Source: Planctomycetota bacterium (GTDB taxonomy: Bacteria > Planctomycetota > UBA1135 > GCA-002686595). Taken from it: a stretch of DNA of 64,000 nt. A model generated the notes under the pieces. It worked only from the letters and a program-made list of their open reading frames with translations. It was not told where the DNA came from and searched no databases. Made by a program: the position numbers and the translations under genes. The DNA lies in NCBI GenBank assembly GCA_020638875.1, contig JACKHS010000003.1, forward strand, positions 1 through 64,000, written 5' to 3'. How positions within the stretch are numbered: the stretch's first letter is position 1; every line of letters starts with the position of its first letter. This document shows, piece after piece, positions 27,075 to 37,203 of the stretch.

Positions 27075-27136
27075 CACGACTCCTCCCGGGCAGGAGCGGA
27101 GGCGCGCCACCATCCCCCCCCTCGGAGGAGGGTCGC

Positions 27137-27172
27137 GCCCCACGAGCCCCACTTTGCACCACTTTGCCCCAC
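27137..27172 (-). promoter_or_regulatory. Four direct repeats, probable MraZ operator
   Basis: On the minus strand GTGGGGC (one copy GTGGTGC) occurs four times, at 27166-27172, 27156-27162, 27146-27152 and 27137-27143. Spacing is 10, 10 and 9 bases, and two copies are preceded by AAA (AAAGTGG). MraZ is known to bind TGGGN or AAAGTGK-type direct repeats with a 10-base period upstream of mraZ. The array sits 63-98 bases upstream of the mraZ ATG, as expected for autoregulation. Confidence 0.8.
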
Positions 27173-27266
27173 GGAGGTATTCAAAGCCTGTTCACGGACC
27201 GTGTCCATGACCTGCGATGCGAAATGCGCGAGCGGGTCCGGGAGGGCCGGGAGGGGGGCGCGGAGG

Positions 27267-27286
27267 CACCACTAGATGTAGTGGTG
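27267..27286. other. Perfect 8-bp hairpin with AT-containing stem
   Basis: CACCACTA (27267-27274) and TAGTGGTG (27279-27286) flank GATG. It lies about 195 bases upstream of mraZ on the minus strand. It could be a regulator site or a weak terminator; nothing decides between these. Confidence 0.4.
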
Positions 27287-27383
27287 TCGAGGGCGTGTGC
27301 GGCCTACAACGCCGATGGATGGGGTTGGAGGAGGGGGTGAGAAAGGGCGAGAAAACTTGCGCCCCAGGCCCGGGAATCCGAGC

Positions 27384-27588
27384 GGACTGGCCCCCTTCGA
27401 TGGGCACGCCGCTCCGCGGCCGGCCGATGAGCGTCCGCTGAGCTCCGCGCGGCGGGTTCCGCGACCCCCCGCGCCTCGCAGCCCCCGCCCCAGGCCCTCG
27501 GGTACCAGCCCGCCCTCGCAACCCCATCGCTGCCAGCGACTTGAGGCGGTCCTCCCACCCGGCGTGCCCACGCAAGGGGGCCAGTTCC
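27384..27588. repeat. Inverted dispersed repeat family, locus 2
   Basis: The forward copy (27384-27409) is identical to the 6178-6203 copy. The inverted copy (27563-27588) is identical to the 6574-6599 copy. They enclose 153 bases with no gene and can pair with each other. The locus lies downstream of the minus-strand CxxC-protein gene and upstream of mraZ. The rest of the 27.18-27.66 kb gap shows no gene. Confidence 0.75.
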
Positions 27589-27659
27589 GTGGAGGTGGAG
27601 CGGGGGGTGGGGCTCGATCCCAGCGCCCGTCTACGGCGCCGCCGCGCCGCCCTCCCCCG

Positions 27660-27679
27660 GCGCCCCCGGTCGGGGGCGC
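27660..27679 (-). terminator. Hairpin just after the CxxC-protein gene
   Basis: GCGCCCCC (27660-27667) and GGGGGCGC (27672-27679) form an 8-bp all-GC stem with a 4-base loop. It begins 6 bases beyond the stop of the minus-strand gene at 27686. No T-tract is present. Confidence 0.5.
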
Positions 27680-27685
27680 GCGACC

Positions 27686-28351
27686 TCAGCCCTCGCGGGC
27701 CGAGAGTTCTTCCGCCGGCGCCTCGTCGTCGACGCGGTCCTCGACCTCGTGCTCGAGCGCGCCCTCGTCGGCCGGCGCGGGACCGTCCTCCGCGCGCGCC
27801 TCGACGTCCTCGCCGCTACCGGGCCCGTCGGCCCCGGACGCGCCCTCGCCCTCCTCGTCGCCGCCCACGCCGTCGAGCACCTCCTGCAGGCGCGTGCGCA
27901 GCTCCTCCATGCGCTCGGGCGTGAAGTCGAAGACCCACACCTCGAGGTCCTCCTGGCGCCGCGGCCGGCGCACGACCAGGCGCTCGCCCTTGGAGCCGCG
28001 CTGCACGCGCACCAGCTTCAGCCGGCGCTTGCGCATCAGCAGCAGGCACAGCAGGTAGCGCAGCTCGCGCAGCGTCTCCTCCTCGCGGCCGGCGAGCTCC
28101 AGGAACAGCCGCTCCAGGCTGCCGAGGTCGAGCTGCACCGTGGTGCGGCGGTTCGCGGTGTGGTGCGTGAACCACCAGAACACGTAGTTCGCCTCGTCCC
28201 CGGCGCGCCAGCAGGCGCGGCAGAGGTCCTCGCGCACCAGCGCCTGCTCCTCGTCGAAGCGCAACGACGAGGCGTGGCGCTCCCCGTCCTCGAAGGCCCG
28301 TTGGCAGGTGGAGCACTCTCCGTGACGACGGCGGATCTTCCACTCGGCCAT
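27686..28351 (-). CDS. Small protein with treble-clef-like CxxC pairs
   Basis: The 221-residue product starts MAEWKIRRRHGECSTCQRAF at the ATG at 28351. One CxxC (CSTC) near residue 13 and a second (CRACW) near residue 44 suggest one zinc site. A basic middle part follows (RKRRLKLVRVQRGSKGER). The last 70 residues are strongly acidic (Glu/Asp/Ala/Gly) and probably disordered. The fold resembles small zinc-ribbon proteins seen in Planctomycetes, but I cannot assign a function. The zinc-plus-basic core would fit nucleic-acid or protein binding. Confidence 0.68.
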   Translation of the reverse strand: MAEWKIRRRHGECSTCQRAFEDGERHASSLRFDEEQALVREDLCRACWRAGDEANYVFWWFTHHTANRRTTVQLDLGSLERLFLELAGREEETLRELRYLLCLLLMRKRRLKLVRVQRGSKGERLVVRRPRRQEDLEVWVFDFTPERMEELRTRLQEVLDGVGGDEEGEGASGADGPGSGEDVEARAEDGPAPADEGALEHEVEDRVDDEAPAEELSAREG

Positions 28352-28394
28352 GGACGCTGGGGCGGGCTGTGCGGGGGGCGGGAGAGGCGGAGGC

Positions 28395-28415
28395 GCGCGG
28401 CCGCCGGGGCCGCGC
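28395..28415 (-). terminator. Hairpin between the lipoprotein gene and the CxxC-protein gene
   Basis: An 8-bp stem (28395-28402 with 28408-28415) with a 5-base loop lies about 40 bases after the stop of the minus-strand lipoprotein gene. It may end that transcript or act in the leader of the next gene. Confidence 0.4.
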
Positions 28416-28456
28416 ACGAGCCCACTCTACGCTCTGCGAGGGCCCGGAACCGCCGT

Positions 28457-29371
28457 TCAGGGGCGGTTTTCGCGCCACCAGGCGCGCCAGGCGCGGGCGC
28501 CGTGGAGGCCCTGGACGCCGGTCACGCGGGCCAGCGCCTCGTCGAGGCCGCGCACGACGGTGAGCTCGGGTTCGGCGGCGCGCTCGCGGCGTTCGAGCTG
28601 GTTCAGCAACGCCGGCACGGCGCCGAGGTCCACGGACGCGGCGAGCTGGCGCGCGGCCTCCAGCGCCACCGCGCGGTCGTCGTCGGCGAGCGCGCGCGAG
28701 AGGACGCGGCGCACGACGACGAGGTCGCTGCCGGCGAGCGCGCGCGCGCCAAGAGCGCGCACGGCCTGCGCGCGCACGTGCCACTCCGGGTCCGCGAGCG
28801 CGAGCGGCTCGAGGCGCGCGAGCACGCGCGGCTCGTCGCCGTGGGCGTGCGGCAGGCGCGCGCACAGCTCGAGCGCGCGGCGGCGCACCTCGGGCGCGGC
28901 GTCCTCGGTCAGCGCGAGCGTGGCGAGCGTCCAGCGCGCGTCGTCCATGCGCACGAGCAGGTCGCCGGCGAGCACGCTGACGACGCCGTCGCCGACGCGC
29001 ACGAGCTCGACCAGCACCGGACCGGACGCGTCGCGCAGGTACAAGAGCTCGCGTTGCGCGCGCTCGAAGTAGCCCGGGAGGTCCTTCGCCTGCGTGAGCG
29101 CGGCGTGGTCGTAGAACTTGACCATCACGCGCAGCAGGTTGTCGACGAGGAAGGCCGCGAGGTGCGGGTCCGCGAGCGCGCGCTCGCGCCACGTCCCCCA
29201 CTCCGGCGCGTCGTCGTACCACGCCCGCCACGCGTCGCGGTAGTCGGGCGGCAACTCGGCCTCGGCGGTGAGCGGCGCCGCGTCGTGCGCGCGGGCGTCG
29301 CCGGGCGCGCCGCACGCGGCGAGCGCGAGCAGCGCAAGGAGCGCGATCGTCGAGGTCGGGAGCGAGGGCAT
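28457..29371 (-). CDS. Lipoprotein with HEAT-like repeats
   Basis: The 304-residue protein begins at the ATG at 29371 with a lipoprotein signal peptide ending in a clean lipobox (LAAC, C20). Residues 120-270 hold helical repeats such as APEVRRRALELCARLP, DPEWHVRAQAVRALGA and DDDRAVALEAARQLAA, the HEAT/PBS-lyase pattern of a protein-protein interaction scaffold. The C-terminus, ARAWRAWWRENRP, is a common ending in planctomycete HEAT proteins. It follows the glycosyltransferase gene by 29 bases and may share its transcript. Confidence 0.8.
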   Translation of the reverse strand: MPSLPTSTIALLALLALAACGAPGDARAHDAAPLTAEAELPPDYRDAWRAWYDDAPEWGTWRERALADPHLAAFLVDNLLRVMVKFYDHAALTQAKDLPGYFERAQRELLYLRDASGPVLVELVRVGDGVVSVLAGDLLVRMDDARWTLATLALTEDAAPEVRRRALELCARLPHAHGDEPRVLARLEPLALADPEWHVRAQAVRALGARALAGSDLVVVRRVLSRALADDDRAVALEAARQLAASVDLGAVPALLNQLERRERAAEPELTVVRGLDEALARVTGVQGLHGARAWRAWWRENRP

Positions 29372-29400
29372 GCTGCGGCTACCGCGCGCGAGGCGGCGGG

Positions 29401-30778
29401 TCACGGCTCGAGCCCCAGCGCGCGCGCGTCCGTCTCGGAGAGCGCGCGGTCCCAGCTCTCCTCGGCGAAGAGCGCCATGCGCTCGGCGTACCAGGCGTCG
29501 TCGGGCGCGGCGGCGGCGGGCGGCGGCCCGAGGCGTGCCGCCTCCTCGTACGCGGTGAGGTGCGCGGCGAGCACGTCCGACGCGCGTGGGCGGCGCGACC
29601 GCGGCGCGCAGCGCGGCGAGGCGCCCCGGCGCGTCGAGCAGCTCGGCCCACGCGCCGGCGAGCGCGCGCGTCGCCCGGCTCGAAGAGCAGCGTGTCCGCG
29701 CCGGCGCGCTCGACGAACGCACCGTGACGCGGGAGCACCGCGGGCAGGCCGAGCGCGCGCGCCTCGTCGAGCACGAGCCCGAAGCTTCGGGCGCGCGCGA
29801 CGCTGGTGAAGACGTGCGCGGCGCGCGGCGGCGCCCGCGCGTCGACGCGTCGGCGAGGTCGGCGGGCGCGTACGCCCTGACCGCCTCGGCCCTGCGCATC
29901 GCCGACGACCGACGCGAGCCAGCCCGGCCGCTCCTCGCGCCCGGCCAGCACGAGGCGCACGCGGCCGGCGACGCGGGGTCGCGCGCGGCCGCGAGCAGGA
30001 GGTCGCTGCCCTTGAGCGGCGACAGCGCGCCGAGCGCGAGCACGACGAGCGGCGGCGGCGCGGCCGGCTCGACGCGCGCGGGCGCGCTGAAGGCCGGCGC
30101 GGCCGGCGGCACGACGCGCAGGCGCTCGGCCGTCAGCCCGAAGGTGAAGCGCGCGAGGCGCGCGGCGTGCGCGCGGCTCGGCGCGAGCAGCACGCGCGCC
30201 CAGGCGAGCTCGCGCGCGAGGTCCTGCTCGCGCGGCCGAGCCTCGAGGAAGGCGGCCTCGAGCGGCACCCACGGCGTGCGCGGCGGCACGCTGCCCGCGC
30301 ACGGCACGCAGGCCGTGCCGCCGTACTCGCGCTCGCACACCGCGCCGCTGCGCGGGTCGACGCGGAAGCCGAGCGGGCAGCTCGTCCACGCGTCGTTCAG
30401 GCTCACGACGCTCGGCACGCCCGCGCGCGCGGCGACGGCGACGAGCTCGCGCGAGAGGCGCAGCCAGTGCAGCACGTGCACGACGTCGGGCGCGAGCTCG
30501 CGCAGCAGCTCGCGGAACACCGCGTTCACGCGCACGCTGCGGCTCTTCTGCCAGTGGTCGTGGTAGAGGTCGGGGCGCGTGACGCGCACCACGCGCACGC
30601 CGTCCTGCTCGCCGCGCTCGACGCGCACCGCGCCGGGCGTCCGTGGCGCGAGGCTCGCGGCGACGACGGTCACGTCGTGCCCCGCGGCGGCCAGCCCGCG
30701 CGCGAGGCCCTCGGCGGCGAGCTCGGTGCCGCCGACGAGCTCGGGCGGGTAGCCGTGGACGGCGAGCAGCAGCTTCAT
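29401..30778 (-). pseudogene. GT4-family glycosyltransferase, interrupted by frameshifts
   Basis: The ATG at 30778 overlaps the upstream stop (ATGA). The N-terminal half is intact: MKLLLAVHGYPPELVGGTE, DVVHVLHWLRLSRELVAVA, and a Cys-containing insert (EYGGTACVPCAG). The C-terminal half must be read across three frames: LVLALGALSPLKGSDLLL, RVRLVLAGREERPGWLASVV, AVRAYAPADLAD, ARSFGLVLDEARALGLPAVL, then LAGAWAELLDAPGRLAAL. It ends WYAERMALFAEESW to a stop at 29401. About five indels are needed, all in GC runs. The fold is GT-B, family 4. Sequencing error is likelier than decay because order and motifs are preserved. Confidence 0.78.
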
Positions 30779-32161
30779 CGCGCGTCGCGCAGCTCGCGGT
30801 AGACGGCGAGCACCGCGTCGGTGTGCTCGTCGAGCGTCGGCACGTGCGGCGGCGCGGCGTAGAGCGCGTCGAGCTCCGCGGGCGCGGCGACGAGGCGCGC
30901 GAGCAGCGCGCGCAGCGCCTCCACGTCCCCGGCCGGCACGCGGTACCCGCTCTCTCCGTCGCGCACGAGCTCGGCCATGCCGCCCAGATCGCTCACGACG
31001 AGCGGCGTGCGCGCGGCCTGCGCCTCGAGGATCACGAGCGGGCGGTTCTCGTACCACAGGCTCGGCACGACGAGCAGGTCGAGGCCGCGCAGCAGCGCCG
31101 GCACCTCGGCGCGCGAGGCCGGACCGAAGAGCCGCGTGTCCGACGCACGCGCGAGCTCGGCCAGCCGCGCCGCGTAGGCCGCGTCGTGCGAGGGCGGGCC
31201 GTGCACCTCGAGCCGCGCGCGCGCGCGCAGCTCGGGCGCGAGCCCGGCGAAGGCCTCGAGCAGCACGTGCGCGCCCTTCACGGGCACGAGGCTGCCGAGG
31301 AAGCCGATGCGCAGGACGTCGCCGCGCGGCGCGCGCGGCCCGCGAAGGCCGCGACGTCGACGCCGGTCGCGAGCTGCGCGGTGCGCTCGGCCGGCAGGCC
31401 CCAGCGCACCAGCTCGTCGCGCAGGAAGGCGCTCGGCGCGAGGAAGCGCTCGACGCTCGCGACGAGCTGCGCGCGCAGGCCTGCGCCGCGGCGCGCACGG
31501 CGGCCTCGAGCTCGGCGAGCTGCGCGGGGTCGGCCGGCGCGGGCTCCTTCGCCGCGCGCGCGCGCCACCAGTCCCCCGCCGCCCGCGCCGGCCCGGCGAG
31601 GTCGACGCCGGTCGCGCGCTTGACGCCCGCGATCCAGCCGGCGAGGCGCTGCTCGAGCGCCGAGTTCGCGTAGCGGAAGCTCGCCAGGCACGCGGCGCAG
31701 CGCGCGACGTCGACCTCGTCGCACAGCGTGCCGTCGGCCGCGAGCCGCTGGCCGAAGCGCGCGCACTGCAGCCAGAAGTCGTGCAGCGTCATCACCACCG
31801 TCGCGCCCGCGGCGCGCGCGCGCTCGGCCACGCCGACCGACAGGTACAGCAGGTGCTGCAGGTGCACCACGTCGGGGCGCACCTCGTCGAGCACGCGCGC
31901 GAAGACCTCGTCCACCGCCGGCAGGTCCCACGTCTCGGCGAAGCTCGCGTAGTGCAGGTTGTTGACCAGCTCGAGCACGCGCACGCCCTCGTGCTCGCGC
32001 ACGTGCAGCGAGAGGTGCGGCCGCGCCACGTCCTTCTCCGCGCAGAACACCACCACCTCGTGCCCGCGCGCGCGCAGCCCGCGCGCGAGGTTCGCGGTGT
32101 AGACCTCGGTCCCGGCGGTGTGCGCCGGCGGGTAGTTGTGGCTGACGAGCAGGACGCGCAC
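30775..32161 (-). pseudogene. GT4-family glycosyltransferase, interrupted by two frameshifts
   Basis: From the ATG at 32161 the frame encodes MRVLLVSHNYPPAHTAGTEV, DVVHLQHLLYLSVGVAERA, TLHDFWLQCARFGQRL and a Cys pair (CAAC region). The frame then changes near 31.48 kb (RAQLVASVERFLAPSAFLRD, ATGVDVAAF). It changes again near 31.33 kb (GFLGSLVPVKGAHVLLEAFA, PSLWYENRPLVILEAQAART). The product is a GT-B family 4 glycosyltransferase of about 460 residues with a typical donor site (E-N-R-P-L-V-I-L-E). Both breaks lie in GC runs. It is coupled to the downstream GT4 gene. Confidence 0.78.
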
Positions 32162-32247
32162 GCGAGGAGGATGCGCGGCGGGCGCGCGGAGTGCAACCGC
32201 GCGGGGCCGCGACGCCGGGCCGGGCCGGCGGCGCTAGACTGGTGCCC

Positions 32248-33603
32248 ATGCGCCTCGCCGTCGCGCTCGGCCTCGTCGCCTCGCTCCAAGGCCCCGGCCC
32301 TTCGCCGCCGGTGCGCGCGCTGCGCGAGAGCCTGGTGGTCGAGTGGGACGCGCCGCGCGTCGTCTATCCCGACTGCGAGGGTGACCGCGAGCGCGCCGAG
32401 CCGCGGCTCGCGATCTCCGGTCGCGTCGTGCGCACCGGTGACACGCCGAACGACGCGCCCGACTGGCGACGCTGCCGGGCCAAGGTGCTGCTCGCGCGGC
32501 GGCCGGGGCCCGACCTCGACTGGGCGCAGCGCCTCGACGAAGCGACCACGGTCGTCTGGCCCACCACGGCGCCGACGCTCGGGCGGCCGGACGCCTGGTT
32601 CGACGCCTTCGACGTGGCGTCCGACGAGCGGCCCAACCTCGACGCGGACGGACGCTTCGAGGCGCTGATCGAGCTGCACGAGGTGCGCCGCGCGGTCGGC
32701 GCGAGCGTCGCGCTGCAGGTCGGGCTCGAGCTCTCCACCGTCGGGCCGCCCGAGCAGGTGCGCTACGGGGGCTGGGACCCGCACCCCGCGCGCCTGCTGC
32801 TCCCGCAGAGCGTGACGCGCCTCGTCGTGCCGGGGCCCGATCCGCTCCGCCCCGCGCTCGCGCGGATCAACGCGGCGCCCGTGTGCTGCCCGTGGTGCTA
32901 CGACCCGATCGCCCTCGCACGCGCGGTGAACGAGCTGCACGCGCTGGGCTTCGACGACGCGCTGCGCGAGCTGCGCGACTACCTGGCGATCGCTCGAGAC
33001 GGCGGCTACGCGCGCTACCACGGTCCGTACGACCCGCGCAGCCCCGACCTGGCGCTGCGCGAGCGCGTCTTCCTCGTGGCCGCGGCGCTGTTCGAGCCGC
33101 GCGCGGCCGACGTCGAGCAGCTCCCCGCCGTGGTCACGGGGAGGGTCGAGCCCGCGCCGCCGCCGGGCTTCCCCGGCCGGCACTACCCGCTGGTCGAGGT
33201 CGGCGGCCTGCCCTACTTCCTGCCCGGCTGGCGTTCGGGGCGGACGGGACCGGATACGAACCTCGACCGCTGGCTCGCCTGGATCGAGACGCACGCGGTG
33301 TTGCGCGCGGCGTCGCTCGTCCCTGGCGACGCACCGCTCGCCGACCTCGAAGCGCTCGCCGGCGAGGCCTGGTGGGAGACGCGGCTCCCCTTCGCGCGCT
33401 GGCAGCTCTGGGAAGGCCTACGGGCGCAGACGGGCTTCGACGCGCTCCCGCTGCCGCACTACGCGAACCACGGCTACCCCTCGCCCTTCGAGCTCGGCGT
33501 CCCGTGGGCGCGCCTGCGCGCGCGCTTCGCCGAGCTCGGACTGCGCTGGGACGCGGAGGCGCAGGCCTACCGCGTGACGGCGACGCCGGCCGACGGCGAC
33601 TGA
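32248..33603 (+). CDS. Exported protein of unknown function
   Basis: The 451-residue protein starts at the ATG at 32248 (MRLAVALGLVASLQGPG), with a short hydrophobic N-terminus that may be a signal peptide. The rest is soluble, Trp/Tyr/Pro-rich and contains a CCPWCYDP segment near residue 212, plus HYPLVEVGGLPYFLPGW and HYANHGYPSPFELG. I recognise no family. It is isolated: divergent from the glycosyltransferases and convergent, only 8 bases apart, with the ABC-F gene. Confidence 0.72.
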   Translation: MRLAVALGLVASLQGPGPSPPVRALRESLVVEWDAPRVVYPDCEGDRERAEPRLAISGRVVRTGDTPNDAPDWRRCRAKVLLARRPGPDLDWAQRLDEATTVVWPTTAPTLGRPDAWFDAFDVASDERPNLDADGRFEALIELHEVRRAVGASVALQVGLELSTVGPPEQVRYGGWDPHPARLLLPQSVTRLVVPGPDPLRPALARINAAPVCCPWCYDPIALARAVNELHALGFDDALRELRDYLAIARDGGYARYHGPYDPRSPDLALRERVFLVAAALFEPRAADVEQLPAVVTGRVEPAPPPGFPGRHYPLVEVGGLPYFLPGWRSGRTGPDTNLDRWLAWIETHAVLRAASLVPGDAPLADLEALAGEAWWETRLPFARWQLWEGLRAQTGFDALPLPHYANHGYPSPFELGVPWARLRARFAELGLRWDAEAQAYRVTATPADGD

Positions 33604-33611
33604 CGGCGCGC

Positions 33612-35252
<1,641 letters not shown>

Positions 35253-35324
35253 GGGCCGAGAGGGTACGCCCCCTCGGCCCGGACCGCATCGGTCGACGCG
35301 CCAGCTTCGGCGCGCACCGGCCGC

Positions 35325-36404
35325 TCAGGGCGTGAACGTGACCTCGACGCCGTGGCTGAGGTTGAAGGCCGAGCCGCAGGGCGAGTTCACCGGGTCGCGG
35401 TACCAGACCTGGAAGCGGCGCGTGTCGCCCGCGGCCCAGCCGCCGGGCGCTCCGAGACCCGGGCCCCAGCTCGAGGCGCCGGCCGCGTCCGCGGTGCGCA
35501 CGCCGAGGCGCCGCACCGTGCCGCCGGCGCAACGCAGGCCGTCGCCGAAGATCGCGCCCGCGCCGCCGTTCACGGCGTTCTGGCCGGCGAACAGCAGGCC
35601 GGGCTGGTTGGGCAGGAGTTGCGTGCCGTGGAAGGTGAGGTCGTCCGAAGCGACCGACGTCGTCCCGCCGGGCGAGAGCCGCGCGCCGACGCCGCCGGAG
35701 TGGTGGCAGCCCTCGGGTTCGGTCACCTCGTTGCCGCACGGGCAGGGCGAGCCGGAGCCGTCGCCGAAGCAGAAGGCGCCCGGCGGCACGCCGCCGATCT
35801 GGAAACCGACGCCGTAGAAGCCCGACGTCGCGCTCGAGTGCGTGGCGGGACGGTTCAAGGTCGTGCCGGTGCTGTACGTCGCGTCCACGAAGACGAGGTC
35901 CGGGTGCACCGTCTGCGTGACGTTCGACGTGAGGCACTCACCGTTCTGGCCGTTCATCCCGCCGGCGATGTAGCCCGCGCCAGGCAGGAGCTGGGTCGGC
36001 GGGATCGACACCACGCGCCAGTGCCCGTCGAGCGTCGCCGTGGTCCCGCTCGGGATCGTCACGTGGGTGCTCGCGATCAGGTTGCCGGCCGGGTCCCAGA
36101 GGCCGACTTCGTGCCCGACGGACAGTCCGTCCAGGCCGTCGTCGAACCACGTCATCGCCGAGACGACGACGGGGTTCACGACGTCGAACTCCCATCCGAC
36201 CGGTTGCAGGGAGTTGCTGCCGCAACTGCCGCTGCCGGCGACGAACTCGATGGCGTTGTTGCTGGCCGCGACGCCGAGCGCGACGCCGCCGCTCGCGGGT
36301 CCCAGGTTCGCCGCGGGGTCGCCCTGCGCGGCTGCCGTGCCGCTCGTGCCGATGACGAGGAGCGCGCCCCCCAGGGCGCTCAGTGTGTTGCCGCAGAAGT
36401 CCAT
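35325..36404 (-). CDS. Secreted protein with C-terminal CPCGN module
   Basis: The 359-residue product starts at the ATG at 36404, five bases after GGAGAGG, with a signal peptide ending TAAAQG. Residues 30-195 form a beta-rich domain (ASNNAIEFVAGSG, VVVSAMTWFDDG, GLWDPAGNLIAS) similar to DUF4082-like domains. Residues 205-359 contain the module FCFGDGSGSPCPCGN, then GLRCAGG, FQVWYRDP, PCGSAFNLS. The same module is at the N-terminus of the hydrolase at 37204-39678. Its six conserved Cys suggest disulfides in a secreted domain. No enzyme motif is visible; an adhesion or surface role is only a guess. Confidence 0.82.
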   Translation of the reverse strand: MDFCGNTLSALGGALLVIGTSGTAAAQGDPAANLGPASGGVALGVAASNNAIEFVAGSGSCGSNSLQPVGWEFDVVNPVVVSAMTWFDDGLDGLSVGHEVGLWDPAGNLIASTHVTIPSGTTATLDGHWRVVSIPPTQLLPGAGYIAGGMNGQNGECLTSNVTQTVHPDLVFVDATYSTGTTLNRPATHSSATSGFYGVGFQIGGVPPGAFCFGDGSGSPCPCGNEVTEPEGCHHSGGVGARLSPGGTTSVASDDLTFHGTQLLPNQPGLLFAGQNAVNGGAGAIFGDGLRCAGGTVRRLGVRTADAAGASSWGPGLGAPGGWAAGDTRRFQVWYRDPVNSPCGSAFNLSHGVEVTFTP

Positions 36405-36499
36405 GCGTCCTCTCCGTAGGATCCGGTCGATGCCCACGGCCCCCCCGCGGGTCTCCTCCATCCTGAGAGTACCCCGGAAATCCGCAAGGGAGGGGAGGA

Positions 36500-36521
36500 C
36501 GGGGCCGCCGCAGCGGCCCCG
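36500..36521 (-). terminator. Hairpin at the end of the hydrolase operon
   Basis: A 9-bp GC stem (36500-36508 with 36513-36521) with loop CGCA begins 3 bases after the stop of the gene at 36525-37199. Confidence 0.55.
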
Positions 36522-36524
36522 CGA

Positions 36525-37199
36525 TCAGCGCACGAGCGGCGCGAGCAGGCCCTGGGCCAGCTCGGCCTCGGCGGGCGCGTACTCGAGCACGAGCTCGGCC
36601 GCGTAGCGCTCGAGCGTCGTGCGGTCGGCGAGGTGCACGACCTCGCCGCCCGTCGCCAGCGCCTCCGCGACGCGCGCGGCGGGCAGCGGACCGACGCCCT
36701 GGGCGACGGCGAGGGCCTGCTCCTCGGCGATGCGCGCGGCGTCCACGCGCTCGGGCAGCTCGGGCCGGCCGTAGAAGCACAGCGCCTGCGCGAGGTCGAG
36801 CACCGGCAGCCCGTCGGCGCCCTGCGGCGCCGGGACCAGCGCGACGACGCGCCCGGAGTCCGTGCCCCAGTTGATGCGCTCGGCGGTCTGGTCGCCGACG
36901 TAGAGCACGCTCTCGGCGGTGTTGCGCGGGATGGTGAAGGGCTCCTCCACCTCGAGCACGAGCACGTAGCCCGCGCTCACGCCGGGTTGCTCGGCGCGCC
37001 AGGTGTGCACGTAGGGCTCGTCGAGCACGAAGGGCTGCGCGAGCAGCACGTCGCGCACGCCGAGCGCCTGCACGGGCAGCGCGGGCAGCGGCGCGTTCGG
37101 AGCCTGGAACCAGCCGAGCGGACCGCGCAGGGCGGCGGCGCCGGCGATGGCCGTCAGGGCCAGGGCGGAGAGGGTCAGCAGCGTCGTCTTGGGCTTCAT
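36525..37199 (-). CDS. Exported protein of unknown function
   Basis: The 224-residue product starts at the ATG at 37199, four bases after the stop of the secreted hydrolase, so the two are cotranscribed. The N-terminal helix (about 7-25, LLTLSALALTAIAGAAAL) looks like a signal peptide or anchor. The remainder is a soluble, beta-rich domain (GYVLVLEVEEPFTIPRNTAE, VLYVGDQTAERINWGTDSGR) and an Ala/Glu-rich helical tail. No family is recognised. The context suggests a periplasmic partner of the hydrolase. Confidence 0.7.
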   Translation of the reverse strand: MKPKTTLLTLSALALTAIAGAAALRGPLGWFQAPNAPLPALPVQALGVRDVLLAQPFVLDEPYVHTWRAEQPGVSAGYVLVLEVEEPFTIPRNTAESVLYVGDQTAERINWGTDSGRVVALVPAPQGADGLPVLDLAQALCFYGRPELPERVDAARIAEEQALAVAQGVGPLPAARVAEALATGGEVVHLADRTTLERYAAELVLEYAPAEAELAQGLLAPLVR

Positions 37200-37203
37200 C
37201 GCG

